From an uncultured Oscillospiraceae bacterium (GTDB taxonomy: Bacteria > Bacillota > Clostridia > Oscillospirales > Acutalibacteraceae), in assembly GCA_900548305.1 (NCBI GenBank), contig URJZ01000001.1:124001-188000 (forward strand): a DNA stretch of 64,000 bases, read 5' to 3'. The notes under the pieces were generated by a model. It worked only from the letters and a program-made list of their open reading frames with translations. It had not been told where the DNA came from and did not search any database. A program made the position numbers and the translations under genes. Positions 1-9,547 of this stretch are shown here, piece by piece; the first letter of the stretch is position 1, and each line of letters begins with the position of its first letter.

Positions 1-506
1 TCCGCCATTTCCATATAGCGTACGCCTTTTGCTTTGGTACTGTACATGGTACCCACCTGACTGCGCAATCCTTTTCCAAGGTCTTCAAGACCTGCACCTA
101 CCGGCAAACCATCTTCTGAAAAAGCAGTTTGGCTTCTGCCATATACAAGCTGTTGGAACAATTCGCGCATAGCAACGTTAATCGCATCGCAAACAAGGTC
201 TGTATTTAAGCATTCCAATAAAGTTTTACCCGGAAGAATTTCCGCAGCCATTGCAGCAGAATGTGTCATACCGGAACAACCTATGGTTTCTACTAAAGCT
301 TCTTCTACAATTCCATCCTTTACATTCAGTGTCAGTTTGCACGCACCTTGCTGCGGCGCACACCAACCTACACCATGAGAAAGACCGGAAATATCTTTAA
401 TGTCATAGGCTTTTACCCATCTTCCTTCTTCCGGAATAGGAGCAGGTCCATGGTTTGGGCCTTTTTGAACAGTACACATACTTTCCACTTCATGGGAATA
501 ATTCAT
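1..506 (-). CDS. NifU/IscU-like iron-sulfur cluster scaffold (3' end cut off)
   Basis: The visible 168 residues begin at an ATG preceded by a good ribosome site (AAAGGAG). The protein resembles the clostridial Fe-S assembly scaffold type. It has cysteines near residues 49, 56, 77, 99 and 106, including the IGCSGMTHSA segment, which corresponds to the cluster-binding loop of NifU/IscU-like folds. The family role is to assemble Fe-S clusters and pass them to cytosolic apoproteins; that role is inferred here from resemblance. The C-terminus lies beyond the left edge, so partner genes cannot be seen. A promoter-like TTGCGA/TATAAT pair lies at 562-590. Confidence 0.75.
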   Translation of the reverse strand, partial: MNYSHEVESMCTVQKGPNHGPAPIPEEGRWVKAYDIKDISGLSHGVGWCAPQQGACKLTLNVKDGIVEEALVETIGCSGMTHSAAMAAEILPGKTLLECLNTDLVCDAINVAMRELFQQLVYGRSQTAFSEDGLPVGAGLEDLGKGLRSQVGTMYSTKAKGVRYMEMA

Positions 507-561
507 AATGGTACTCCTTTCACTTTTTCATTTTTCCTAAGTCAAACGCTTTGTATCTTTT

Positions 562-590
562 ATTATAAGCAATTTTCTATAGTTTCGCAA
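562..590 (-). promoter_or_regulatory. Promoter for the Fe-S scaffold gene
   Basis: On the minus strand, TTGCGA (585-590) and TATAAT (562-567) are separated by 17 bases, about 56 bases upstream of the start codon. Confidence 0.45.
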
Positions 591-752
591 TAGACGACAT
601 GATAAATTTTAATCAAAATACATATCAAGTTCTATTGGAAAAAACTTTATTTTCAGCATGATGTATGTTATAATAATCAATATATGTCTTTGTATCAAAT
701 TTTACTTATGATATCGATATACTATAATTAAGAAATTCTTGAGGTGAAATAA

Positions 753-3515
753 ATGGGCTTAATGAAAGTGCTGTTTGGCAATTACAGCAAACGCGAACTG
801 AAGCGTATACAACCTATTTGTGACCAAGTGCTCGCATTAGAGGATAAATATAAAGCAATGTCTGACTCAGAATTGCAAGCGCAAACTCCCGCATTAAAAG
901 AACGTTTGGCAAAAGGGGAAACTTTAGATGACATTTTGCCTGATGCCTTTGCCGCTTGCAGAGAAGCTTCTGCCCGTGTATTAGGTATGCGTCACTTTCC
1001 AGTTCAAATTATTGGCGGTATTGCTCTGCACCAAGGCCGTATCAGTGAAATGAGAACTGGTGAGGGTAAAACATTGGTTGCAACCTTACCTTCTTATCTG
1101 AACGCATTAACAGGAAAAGGCGTTCATGTTGTTACAGTGAATGACTACTTAGCAAAACGTGACTCTGAATGGATGGGTAAAATCCATCGCTTTATGGGAC
1201 TTACCGTGGGTTTGATTACCCATGAACAACCAAAAGAAGCACGTAAAAAAGCATATCTTGCAGATATTACATACGGAACTAACAATGAACTGGGTTTTGA
1301 CTATCTGCGTGATAATATGGTAATTTACAAAAATGATAAAGTACAGCGCGGTCACAACTTCGCTATTGTTGACGAAGTTGACTCCATCTTAATCGACGAG
1401 GCTCGTACACCACTTATCATTTCCGGTCCAGGCGAAAAATCAACTGACCTATATGTAAAAGCAGACCGTTTTGCAAAAACATTGCATATGGTAAAAGTTG
1501 CAGAATTAAACCGAAAAGAAGACAATGATGAATTGTATTCCGAAGCAGATTTTTTGGTGGACGAAAAAGCAAAAACTGCTACTTTAACCCCAAGTGGTGT
1601 AAAAAAAGCAGAAGAATATTTTAAAGTTGAAAACCTATTGGATTCAGAAAATATTACATTGCAGCACCATATTAACCAAGCCATCAAAGCACATGGTGTT
1701 ATGCAAAAAGATATTGACTATGTGGTAAAAGGCGGAGAAGTTCTCATTGTTGATGAATTTACCGGCCGTATTATGCATGGTCGCCGCTATAATGAAGGTT
1801 TGCACCAAGCAATTGAAGCAAAAGAAGGCGTTACTGTTGCTCGTGAGAGTAAAACATTGGCAACCATTACCTTCCAAAACTTTTTCCGTTTGTATAATAA
1901 GCTGTCCGGTATGACAGGTACCGCTATGACAGAAGAAGAAGAATTCCGTGAAATTTATAATTTGGACGTTGTAGAAATTCCTACAAACCGTCCTCCAAAA
2001 CGTATTGACCACTCCGATTTGGTTTACAAAACCGAAAATGGTAAATACAATGCCGTCATTGAAGATATCATTGAACACAATAAAAAAGGACAGCCTGTTC
2101 TGGTTGGTACCATTTCTATTGAAAAATCCGAACTGTTAAGCCGTAAGCTGTATGAGCATGGCATTAAACATAATGTTTTGAACGCAAAACATCATGAACA
2201 GGAAGCTGAAATTGTTGCACAGGCAGGTCATAAAGGTGCTGTTACTATTGCAACCAATATGGCCGGTCGTGGTACTGATATTATGCTTGGCGGTAACGGC
2301 GAATTTAAGGCAAAACAACAACTTCGTTTTAAAGGTTATCCGGAAGAAGTAATCAATGAGGCAGTCGGTTACGCTCAAACAGAAGATACGCAAGTATTAA
2401 AGGCAAGAGAAGAGTATCGTAAACTGGTAGAACACTTTACTGAGCAAAGCAAAGAGGAAGCCGAAGAAGTGCGTCAAGCAGGCGGTCTGTATATTATCGG
2501 TACAGAACGTCACGAATCTCGCCGTATTGACAATCAGCTTCGCGGACGTGCTGGTCGTCAAGGCGATCCCGGTGAAAGCCGTTTCTACATTTCTCTGGAA
2601 GATGACTTAATGCGTTTATTCGGCGGTGATCGTATTGCTGCAGTTATGGCACGTTTAAATATTGATGAAAACACACCGATTGAAAATAATATGCTCACCA
2701 ATACTATTGAAAATGCACAGCGCAAAGTAGAAGCACGTAACTTTGCAACCAGAAAGAATGTTCTTCAATATGACGATGTTATGAACCGTCAGCGTGAATT
2801 AATCTACAAACAACGTGACCAAGTTCTAAACGGAGACAATGTAAAAGATGAAATCACAAAGATGATGCATCAATCTGTAGAAGACACTGTCGATGCTTTC
2901 TTGCCTGATAGTGAAACTCGTGAGGAATGGAACATTGTTGGTTTGCGTGATAACTATATGGGGTGGCTTCTGACTGAAGAGGACTTACAGCATAGTGAAG
3001 AGGAACTGAAAAATATCAGTAAAGATGATATCAAAGCAGAGTTGATTCAAAAAGTAGATGATTTGAGTGCATCTCGTGAAGAATTATTCGGCGAGCAAGT
3101 AACTCGTGAACTGGAACGTGTTGTTATGCTCAAATGCGTAGACGTTCAATGGATGGATCACATTGATGCAATGGATCAACTAAAACGCGGAATTCACTTA
3201 CGCGGTTATGCTCAACGCGATCCTGTTGTTGAATACCGTAACGAAGGTTATGATATGTTCGACCAAATGATTGCAAATATTCGTGATGATACCACACGAT
3301 TGTTCTTATCTGCTAAAATTCAAGTAATTGACGAACAGGAAGCACCAAAAGAATTGGTAGAATCCGGCGCAGGCGCTGCCGTAAAAATCAGCAACCCTGA
3401 TGACGAAGAAGAAAATACATCTGCAAAACCATCCGGCACCAAAGTGGGCAGAAACGATCCATGTCCATGCGGCAGTGGTAAAAAATATAAAAAATGCTGC
3501 GGTGCTGACGAATAA
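753..3515 (+). CDS. secA: Preprotein translocase ATPase SecA
   Basis: This 920-residue protein is the motor that pushes unfolded preproteins through SecYEG at the membrane using ATP. Walker A (GEGKT) is near residues 103-107 and the Walker B/DEAD-like DEVD near 208-211. The middle holds the preprotein cross-linking and second nucleotide-binding domains (NMAGRGTDI, LRGRAGRQGD). The C-terminus ends in a zinc-binding SEC-C motif (CPCGSG...CC, about 904-916), which binds SecB or ribosomes in other bacteria. Length is normal. The ATG follows GAGGTG at 741-746. It is monocistronic, with a strong terminator directly after the stop. Confidence 0.98.
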   Translation: MGLMKVLFGNYSKRELKRIQPICDQVLALEDKYKAMSDSELQAQTPALKERLAKGETLDDILPDAFAACREASARVLGMRHFPVQIIGGIALHQGRISEMRTGEGKTLVATLPSYLNALTGKGVHVVTVNDYLAKRDSEWMGKIHRFMGLTVGLITHEQPKEARKKAYLADITYGTNNELGFDYLRDNMVIYKNDKVQRGHNFAIVDEVDSILIDEARTPLIISGPGEKSTDLYVKADRFAKTLHMVKVAELNRKEDNDELYSEADFLVDEKAKTATLTPSGVKKAEEYFKVENLLDSENITLQHHINQAIKAHGVMQKDIDYVVKGGEVLIVDEFTGRIMHGRRYNEGLHQAIEAKEGVTVARESKTLATITFQNFFRLYNKLSGMTGTAMTEEEEFREIYNLDVVEIPTNRPPKRIDHSDLVYKTENGKYNAVIEDIIEHNKKGQPVLVGTISIEKSELLSRKLYEHGIKHNVLNAKHHEQEAEIVAQAGHKGAVTIATNMAGRGTDIMLGGNGEFKAKQQLRFKGYPEEVINEAVGYAQTEDTQVLKAREEYRKLVEHFTEQSKEEAEEVRQAGGLYIIGTERHESRRIDNQLRGRAGRQGDPGESRFYISLEDDLMRLFGGDRIAAVMARLNIDENTPIENNMLTNTIENAQRKVEARNFATRKNVLQYDDVMNRQRELIYKQRDQVLNGDNVKDEITKMMHQSVEDTVDAFLPDSETREEWNIVGLRDNYMGWLLTEEDLQHSEEELKNISKDDIKAELIQKVDDLSASREELFGEQVTRELERVVMLKCVDVQWMDHIDAMDQLKRGIHLRGYAQRDPVVEYRNEGYDMFDQMIANIRDDTTRLFLSAKIQVIDEQEAPKELVESGAGAAVKISNPDDEEENTSAKPSGTKVGRNDPCPCGSGKKYKKCCGADE

Positions 3516-3525
3516 TGAAAAATAC

Positions 3526-3561
3526 AAAAAGAACACGTTGCTCAAGCAACGTGTTCTTTTT
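3526..3561 (+). terminator. secA terminator
   Basis: A perfect 16-bp stem (3526-3541 with 3546-3561) has a TCAA loop. Its 3' arm ends in five T, directly after the secA stop. Confidence 0.9.
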
Positions 3562-3652
3562 GATTACAGCATTCATCAGAAAATTCATTGAAAATAAACT
3601 ACAATTACTTTATAATTACAAGCACAAAGAATTTCAAAGTAGGAGGAGGCAT

Positions 3653-3820
3653 ATGAACAAAAAAACTGTCCAGATTTTTGTTTTGATTTTGATTGCGCTT
3701 ATGTTTATTGCGACCATTGTAATTTCAGTGGTATGGAGACCTTCGCCCGATAATACTTCTGCATCCATTATTACTTCAGAAATTTTCAAAATTACAATTA
3801 CCTCATTATCTGCCTTGTAA
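3653..3820 (+). CDS. Small single-span membrane protein (55 aa), unknown function
   Basis: The ATG has a near-perfect ribosome site (AGGAGGAGG, 3641-3649). The peptide has a short basic N-terminus (MNKKT), a hydrophobic span at about residues 6-28 (rich in I, L, V, F), then a polar Ser/Thr-rich tail that probably faces outside. I do not recognise a family. It sits between the secA terminator and a bidirectional terminator, so it is a separate small transcription unit. The strong ribosome site and the clean membrane span argue that it is real. Confidence 0.6.
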   Translation: MNKKTVQIFVLILIALMFIATIVISVVWRPSPDNTSASIITSEIFKITITSLSAL

Positions 3821-3865
3821 TTTTCACCTATCACTAATTTTTCTTCCATTAAAATCATATAAAAT

Positions 3866-3899
3866 AAAAGACAAGGCAACTTTTTATGCCTTGTCTTTT
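3866..3899. terminator. Bidirectional terminator
   Basis: A 13-bp stem (3866-3878 with 3887-3899) with A and T flanks serves the small plus-strand gene. It also covers the end of the minus-strand TM2 gene, whose stop codon it overlaps. Confidence 0.8.
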
Positions 3900-4240
3900 T
3901 AATACGCCAACATCATGACCTGATTAAAGTTTTTTTCTTTGGTTCTTCCCGAAATTAAAAACCAGTCTATCATTGTAAAAATACCAAATACGCCGAAGGT
4001 CAATAACTTTAAGACTCCTAAGCCAATATCCCCAATCATAAATCTATCGATACCTAAGCCGCCTAAAAAAATAGAAATAATTAAAATAATCATTGGGTCT
4101 TTTAGCTCTACAGTTGAAAGCATAGAAAATCTTTGATCATCTATCGCATATAATCGTTCTTTTAAAAATAATATTTTGTCTCCCGGAAAATATTTTTGGT
4201 TTAACAGAATATAATTATCAACCATTTGCATACGCATCAT
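3899..4240 (-). CDS. TM2-domain membrane protein
   Basis: This 113-residue protein has a C-terminal TM2 domain: two membrane spans (about 49-63 and 70-95) joined by the characteristic GGLGIDRFMIGD turn and ending in a DW motif (MIDWFLI). The soluble N-terminus of about 48 residues is of unknown function. TM2 proteins are widespread in bacteria and mostly uncharacterised. The start is uncertain because there are Met codons at residues 1, 2, 4 and 6. It is a single-gene unit with its own upstream region. Confidence 0.75.
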   Translation of the reverse strand: MMRMQMVDNYILLNQKYFPGDKILFLKERLYAIDDQRFSMLSTVELKDPMIILIISIFLGGLGIDRFMIGDIGLGVLKLLTFGVFGIFTMIDWFLISGRTKEKNFNQVMMLAY

Positions 4241-4411
4241 ATATCCACTTCTTTCTTAATTGATATAACTATGTAGATAATATAAAAAAGTAGACTATTT
4301 GTAAAGTATTTTTTCATATTTTATTTTTACTATAACATAAATAATACGTAATCTTAGAAAAAAGCACTCTACTGGTTCTGCCACCATAAAGTAAATATCG
4401 GTTCTCTAAAA

Positions 4412-4448
4412 AGAAAAGAGACGCAGATAATATCTGCATCTCTTTTCT
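4412..4448 (-). terminator. dnaJ terminator
   Basis: An 18-bp stem with one mismatch (4412-4429 with 4431-4448) lies about 32 bases past the dnaJ stop. Its minus-strand 3' side is rich in T. The rest of 4241-4480 holds no gene that I can support. Confidence 0.75.
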
Positions 4449-4480
4449 ATATTTGTATCCAGGCTTATATTATGACATCT

Positions 4481-5623
4481 CTAGTCAAATTTGTCTTTAA
4501 TCTTATCGAAAAAGCTCTTACGTTTCGCATAATTTTTTTCATTAGCTGTTGACTCAAAGCTTTGTAAGATTTCTTTTTGTTCTTTTGAAAGATTTTTTGG
4601 AACCTCAATGGTTACTTTTACAAATTGGTCACCTCTTCCTCTGCCACCGAGTTTTTCAATACCCTTGCCTTTTAATTTAAAAATATCTCCGGGTTGAGTA
4701 CCCTCATGTACAGAGTAACTGACATCACCGTCTAAAGTAGGAACCGTAATCTCAGCTCCCAATGCTGCCTGCGTAAATGTCAGTGGAATTTCACACCAAA
4801 CATCATTCCCTTTTCTTGTGAAAATAGGATGAGGACGAACATTTACAACCAATAACAGGTCACCCGCAGGACCACCATTGGTACCCGCATTACCTTGACC
4901 GGAAACTTTCAACATTTGTTCATTGGCAATACCGGCAGGAATGTTAATTTCCAATGTTTTCTTTTTGCGTACATGCCCTGTACCGCTGCATTCCCTACAA
5001 GGATGCTCAATAATTTTACCTTTACCATGGCATTTATCACAAGTACGTGCTGTTTGCACAACTCCAAATGGTGTACGTTGATTCACACGTACCTGTCCGC
5101 TGCCACCGCAATTGGAACATGTGGTTGCACTGGTTCCTTTTTTCGCACCGGAACCGGAACACTCTTCACAATTTTCTACATGCTGAAACGTAATTGTTTG
5201 TTTACAGCCTTTTGCAGCTTCTTCAAAAGAAATATAAATGCTAGTCTCCGTATCAGTGCCTCGTCTTGGTGCATTTGGATTTGCCTGTCGACCACCAAAG
5301 CCACCAAAACCGCCAAAAACACTGTTAAAGATATCACCAAAATCAAAATCACCTTGGAATGGGCTGCCCCCTGCTGCACCACCGCCAAAATTCGGGTCAA
5401 CCCCTGCATGACCAAATTGGTCATAACGAGCACGTTTTTCTTTGTCTGAAAGCACTTCATATGCCTCATTTACTTCTTTAAAACGTGTTTCTGCCTCTTT
5501 ATCATTTGGATTTAAGTCAGGATGATACTGCTTGGCCAATTTACGGTAGGCCTTTTTAATTTCATCCTCAGAGGCGTTTTTTGGCACACCCATAACCTCA
5601 TAATAATCCCTTTTATCAGCCAA
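4481..5623 (-). CDS. dnaJ: Chaperone DnaJ (Hsp40)
   Basis: This protein delivers substrates to DnaK and stimulates its ATPase. In order it has a J domain with the HPD tripeptide (about residues 34-36), a Gly/Phe-rich linker, four CxxCxGxG zinc repeats (CEECSGSG, CSNCGGSG, CDKCHGKG, CRECSGTG), and the C-terminal substrate-binding domains. I place the start at TTG 5623, giving MADKRDYYEV, which matches the usual DnaJ N-terminus and sits 8 bases after AGGAG. GTG 5632 and ATG 5627-5629 are alternatives, but they lie too close to the ribosome site. It follows dnaK but has its own promoter at 5772-5800. Confidence 0.97.
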   Translation of the reverse strand: MADKRDYYEVMGVPKNASEDEIKKAYRKLAKQYHPDLNPNDKEAETRFKEVNEAYEVLSDKEKRARYDQFGHAGVDPNFGGGAAGGSPFQGDFDFGDIFNSVFGGFGGFGGRQANPNAPRRGTDTETSIYISFEEAAKGCKQTITFQHVENCEECSGSGAKKGTSATTCSNCGGSGQVRVNQRTPFGVVQTARTCDKCHGKGKIIEHPCRECSGTGHVRKKKTLEINIPAGIANEQMLKVSGQGNAGTNGGPAGDLLLVVNVRPHPIFTRKGNDVWCEIPLTFTQAALGAEITVPTLDGDVSYSVHEGTQPGDIFKLKGKGIEKLGGRGRGDQFVKVTIEVPKNLSKEQKEILQSFESTANEKNYAKRKSFFDKIKDKFD

Positions 5624-5729
5624 ACTCATCACTCCTGAAAATACGATTTATGGAAGTACTCCATCTGCTCGACCTAATATATGTCTATGTGCGCAAACAT
5701 GCGCATCAAACGTTCAATATATGATTCAA

Positions 5730-5767
5730 AAGTTGTATGTCGAATGTTGTTGTTTGATGTACAACTT
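5730..5767 (-). other. Stem-loop at the 5' end of the dnaJ transcript
   Basis: The arms AAGTTGTA (5730-5737) and TACAACTT (5760-5767) pair at about +1 of the predicted transcript. A second small hairpin (TGCGCA repeated around a 4-base loop, near 5691-5706) follows in the leader. Function is unknown. Confidence 0.4.
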
Positions 5768-5771
5768 ATTT

Positions 5772-5800
5772 ATCATAGTCGAAAAATCGTATAAAGTCAA
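5772..5800 (-). promoter_or_regulatory. dnaJ promoter
   Basis: TTGACT (5795-5800) and TATGAT (5772-5777) on the minus strand are separated by exactly 17 bases. This gives a leader of about 140 bases before dnaJ. No CIRCE element is present here. Confidence 0.75.
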
Positions 5801-5849
5801 TGTTTTGTCGCATAATTGCGTATTTACTATCAAAGGCGATTCTATGTGA

Positions 5850-7709
5850 TTATTTATTTTCACCGTCTTTTTTGTCGCTGTCTACATCTTTAAAATCAGC
5901 GTCATATACCTGACCGTCGGCACCGTTTGCATCACCTGCCGGAGGAGTAGTATTATCTGCCGGATTTGCTTGACCAGCTTGGTTTTTATACAATTTTTCG
6001 GATACAGCATAAACTGCTTTTTGTAAATCTTCTGTGCCCAATTTAATTGCGTCAACATTACCACCGGAAATGGTTTCTCTTAATGTTGCAATTTTTTGGT
6101 TAATATCGTTTTTATCTGCTTCATCAATTTTATCGCCAGCATCTTTAATTACTTTTTCTGCAGAGAAACATAGGTTTTCAGCTTCATTTTTTGCATCAAC
6201 CTCTTCACGTTTCTTTTTATCTTCAGCAGCATATTTTTCTGCATCTTGAACTGCTTTCTCTACTTCATCCTTGCTCATATTTGTGCTGGAAGAGATTGTG
6301 ATTTTTTGCTCTTTTCCGGTAGCCATATCTTTTGCGGATACATTTACAATACCGTTTGCGTCAATATCAAAAGTAACCTCAATTTGGGGGATTCCACGAG
6401 GAGCAGGAGCAATGCCGTCTAGTTTAAAGAGACCCAATTGTTTGTTATCGCGTGCAAATTCACGTTCACCTTGCAAAACGTTAACCTCTACAGAAGTTTG
6501 ACCGTCCGCTGCAGTGGAGAAAATTTGGCTTTTCTTAGTTGGAATAGTTGTGTTACGCTCAATTACTTTTGTCATAACGCCACCCATGGTTTCAACACCC
6601 AAAGAAAGAGGAGCAACGTCTAACAATAATAGTCCTTGAACTTCACCGCCAAGAACACCAGCTTGTAAAGCAGCACCCATAGCAACACATTCGTCAGGGT
6701 TAATTCCTTTAAATGGGTCTTTACCTGTTAGTTTCTTTACTGCCTCTTGAACAGCAGGAATTCTGGTAGAACCGCCAACTAGCAATACCTTGCTCAAATC
6801 ACCAATTTGAAGACCGGAGTCTTTCAATGCTTGACGAACAGGCTCCATGGTAGCTTCAACTAAATCAGCTGTCAATTCATTGAATTTTGCTCTGGAAAGA
6901 GATAAATCCAAGTGTTTTGGACCTGTAGCATCTGCTGTAATAAATGGAAGATTAATTGATGCATTTGTCATGCCGGAAAGCTCAATTTTTGCTTTTTCTG
7001 CAGCCTCTCTTAATCTTTGCATTGCCATTTTGTCAGCGCTTAAATCAACACCCTCTGCTTTTTTGAACTCTTCAATCATCCAATCGCAGATGCGTTTATC
7101 AAAGTCGTCACCACCAAGTTTGTTGTTACCTGCAGTAGCCAAAACTTCTTGAACGCCGTCACCCATTTCAATAATAGAAACGTCGAATGTGCCACCACCA
7201 AGGTCATAAACCATAACTTTTTGGTCTTCGCCTTTATCAATACCATAAGAAAGAGCAGCAGCGGTTGGCTCATTGATAATACGTTTTACATCCAAACCTG
7301 CAATTTTACCTGCGTCTTTTGTTGCCTGACGTTGTGCGTCTGTAAAGTATGCAGGAACTGTGATAACTGCTGCGGAAACAGTATCTCCCAAATAAGCTTC
7401 TGCATCTGCTTTTAATTTTTGCAGAATCATTGCAGAAATTTCTTGAGGAGTATAAGACTTACCTTCTACAGTTACTTTATAGTTTGTACCCATCTCTCTT
7501 TTGATAGATACTACTGTACGTTCAGGGTTTGTAATTGCCTGACGTTTTGCAACTTGGCCAACCATTCTTTCGCCTGTTTTAGAAAATGCTACAACAGAAG
7601 GAGTTGTTCTGCCGCCTTCTGCGTTTGAAATTACAACAGGCTCTCCGCCTTCAATTACTGCTACGCAAGAGTTTGTAGTACCTAAGTCAATACCAATTGT
7701 TTTTGCCAT
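5850..7709 (-). CDS. dnaK: Chaperone DnaK (Hsp70)
   Basis: A 619-residue Hsp70 that binds exposed hydrophobic peptides and refolds proteins in an ATP cycle with DnaJ and GrpE. It has the N-terminal phosphate-1 motif GIDLGTTNS (6-14), the DLGGGTFDVS phosphate-2 motif, the LLVGGSTRIP adenosine motif, the substrate-binding beta domain (DVAPLSLGVETMGG), and a helical lid. The tail is short and acidic (ends DGENK). The nucleotide-binding domain is the compact Gram-positive type. The start has GGAGG eight bases upstream. It lies 56 bases after grpE in the HrcA-controlled operon. Confidence 0.98.
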   Translation of the reverse strand: MAKTIGIDLGTTNSCVAVIEGGEPVVISNAEGGRTTPSVVAFSKTGERMVGQVAKRQAITNPERTVVSIKREMGTNYKVTVEGKSYTPQEISAMILQKLKADAEAYLGDTVSAAVITVPAYFTDAQRQATKDAGKIAGLDVKRIINEPTAAALSYGIDKGEDQKVMVYDLGGGTFDVSIIEMGDGVQEVLATAGNNKLGGDDFDKRICDWMIEEFKKAEGVDLSADKMAMQRLREAAEKAKIELSGMTNASINLPFITADATGPKHLDLSLSRAKFNELTADLVEATMEPVRQALKDSGLQIGDLSKVLLVGGSTRIPAVQEAVKKLTGKDPFKGINPDECVAMGAALQAGVLGGEVQGLLLLDVAPLSLGVETMGGVMTKVIERNTTIPTKKSQIFSTAADGQTSVEVNVLQGEREFARDNKQLGLFKLDGIAPAPRGIPQIEVTFDIDANGIVNVSAKDMATGKEQKITISSSTNMSKDEVEKAVQDAEKYAAEDKKKREEVDAKNEAENLCFSAEKVIKDAGDKIDEADKNDINQKIATLRETISGGNVDAIKLGTEDLQKAVYAVSEKLYKNQAGQANPADNTTPPAGDANGADGQVYDADFKDVDSDKKDGENK

Positions 7710-7765
7710 AATATCAATCCTCCAAAATATATCTTACAAAGTAAAATTCAATAAAATCATGCTTT

Positions 7766-8317
7766 TTAGTTTGCAACAATTACCGTTGCATGACGGACAA
7801 TTTTGTCTCCAATACGGTAACCTTTTCTGTAAACAGTTGCAATGACATTTTCGCCCAAAGATTCATCTTCAATATGAGAAACCGCTTGGTGATATTCCGG
7901 ATCAAACGGTTCACCAACTGTACCCATAACAGCAACACCCAACTTGGATAAAATATCATTGAGATTTTTCTGAATCATTTGTACGCCTTTTCTCAAATCT
8001 TCGGCAGAACAATCTGATTGTGCCAAAGCCAATTCCATATTGTCTACCACAGGTAAAAACTGTGCTACTGTATCCGCTGTTGCAGAATCATAAGTAGCTG
8101 CTTTTTCCCTGTCTGTACGTTTTCGGTAATTGTCATATTCCGCAAGTACACGCATATATTGATCCTTTTCTTCTGCTTTGGCTTTTTTCACTTGTTCTAA
8201 TTCTGCTTGTAACGCTTCTAGTGATTCTTGCAATTGTTTTAGTTGGTCTTGATTAACCGTTTCAACTTCCGGAGTTTGCTCTGTTTCTTTTTTGACTTCT
8301 TTCTCTTTTTTCGCCAA
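7766..8317 (-). CDS. grpE: Nucleotide exchange factor GrpE
   Basis: GrpE dimers release ADP from DnaK. The 183-residue protein has a charged, disordered N-terminus (Lys/Glu/Gln-rich, residues 1-25) and a long coiled coil (about 25-75, with heptads such as LEALQAELEQV). The conserved FLPVVDNMELA segment follows, then the C-terminal beta-wing ending GYRIGDKIVRHATVIV. It lies between hrcA and dnaK in the same operon, so HrcA/CIRCE control from upstream is expected. Confidence 0.97.
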   Translation of the reverse strand: MAKKEKEVKKETEQTPEVETVNQDQLKQLQESLEALQAELEQVKKAKAEEKDQYMRVLAEYDNYRKRTDREKAATYDSATADTVAQFLPVVDNMELALAQSDCSAEDLRKGVQMIQKNLNDILSKLGVAVMGTVGEPFDPEYHQAVSHIEDESLGENVIATVYRKGYRIGDKIVRHATVIVAN

Positions 8318-8394
8318 AATGATTCCTCCTTACTTCAGATAAAATCGAATATCTATATTTTATATGATAAAAAGTAATAAACATATATAACCGA

Positions 8395-9450
8395 TTATTG
8401 TTCCTTCATCAGAGATGTCAGCATTTTACCAACGGAATTAGATACATACTCTAAATGAGCAATCCATTTGCCATAATGCATTCTGGTAGGACCAATAATA
8501 CCAATGGTGCCTGCATGTTCATCGCCTATGGAATAATGCGCAATAATTAAACTGGAATCGCTTAATTCAGGACGATTGGTTTCGCTCCCAATTAAAACCT
8601 GCGCTTTTGAAATTCTGGGGGATGAATATTCTTTTTGTTCCAGCCTCTTTGTTAAAAAGCGTGAAACTTCCTGCTCACTCTCCAGAAAATCCATAATACG
8701 GCGTACATTTCCAAGCTGAAATTCAGGATAAAATAATAAGTTAGTTTCACCCTTTAAATTAATTTCAGCATGCATACAATCCCTTGCAACCTCAAAAACA
8801 GCTAGCAATGCAGATGACATTAACACAGCCATTTCTCCCAAGGATACACCTACAGTTTGAATAAACGCCGGTGTAACTGCACTAATAGGCAAACCTGCAA
8901 ACTTTTCATTAAAAATACGGAAAAAAATACGTAACATTTCTGCCGTAATGTCAAAATCGCAACGAAATACGCGAGTTTTCATCACACCTGTGGAAGTGAT
9001 TAAAATTACCATAGCAGTACGGCGGCTGGTTTGCACAAATTGTATACCTTTGATAATTGCTCCACTGCCGGAAGGCATAGTGGAAACTGCGGCAAATTTA
9101 GAAGTATTTGCAAGCAACTGCGATACACAGCTTAATAATTTATCCGGGTCATATGCATTCATCATTAACATACCATCCAGATATTTTTGCTCTTCTTCCG
9201 TAATGGAAGTTGCCGGCATCAAGCGGTCTATATAAATACGGTATCCCTTTTGAGATGGAATTCGTCCGGCAGAAGTATGGGGTTGCTGCAAGTATCCCAT
9301 TTCTACCAAGTTTGCCATCTCATTACGTATGGTAGCAGAAGAAACTCCCAGTTCAAGCGCAAGCAATTTAGACCCCACCGGCTCTCCTGTTTCCACATAT
9401 GTGTTTACAATCGCCGCCAGAATCTTTAATTTTCTTTCGCTGAGCTCCAA
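8395..9450 (-). CDS. hrcA: Heat-inducible transcription repressor HrcA
   Basis: HrcA binds CIRCE and represses the class I heat-shock genes; it needs GroEL for activity in Bacillus. The N-terminal winged helix (SERKLKILAAIV through SSATIRNEMANL) is followed by the HrcA ligand/dimer domain to the end. I choose TTG at 9450 (MELSERKLKIL), 8 bases after AGAGG. A GTG at 9459 overlaps the ribosome site. It is the first gene of hrcA-grpE-dnaK, with a perfect CIRCE element 30 bases upstream, so it represses itself. Confidence 0.96.
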   Translation of the reverse strand: MELSERKLKILAAIVNTYVETGEPVGSKLLALELGVSSATIRNEMANLVEMGYLQQPHTSAGRIPSQKGYRIYIDRLMPATSITEEEQKYLDGMLMMNAYDPDKLLSCVSQLLANTSKFAAVSTMPSGSGAIIKGIQFVQTSRRTAMVILITSTGVMKTRVFRCDFDITAEMLRIFFRIFNEKFAGLPISAVTPAFIQTVGVSLGEMAVLMSSALLAVFEVARDCMHAEINLKGETNLLFYPEFQLGNVRRIMDFLESEQEVSRFLTKRLEQKEYSSPRISKAQVLIGSETNRPELSDSSLIIAHYSIGDEHAGTIGIIGPTRMHYGKWIAHLEYVSNSVGKMLTSLMKEQ

Positions 9451-9479
9451 CCCTCTCACCTCTTTATGTCAGACCTCAT

Positions 9480-9506
9480 TTAGCACTCTTGTGCATTGAG
9501 TGCTAA
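9480..9506 (-). promoter_or_regulatory. CIRCE operator
   Basis: TTAGCACTC, nine bases, then GAGTGCTAA is a perfect match to the HrcA operator. It lies in the 5' untranslated region just downstream of the promoter. Confidence 0.97.
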
Positions 9507-9518
9507 ATCTTTACTTAT

Positions 9519-9547
9519 AATGTATCATTTCAATCTCATAAAGTCAA
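9519..9547 (-). promoter_or_regulatory. hrcA operon promoter
   Basis: TTGACT (9542-9547) and TACATT (9519-9524) on the minus strand are 17 bases apart and place the start of transcription just upstream of CIRCE. Confidence 0.75.

Noticed and set aside
7149..7628. Open frames on the strand opposite dnaK
   Set aside because: They are by-products of dnaK codon use, with Cys/Phe-rich nonsense composition and no ribosome sites.
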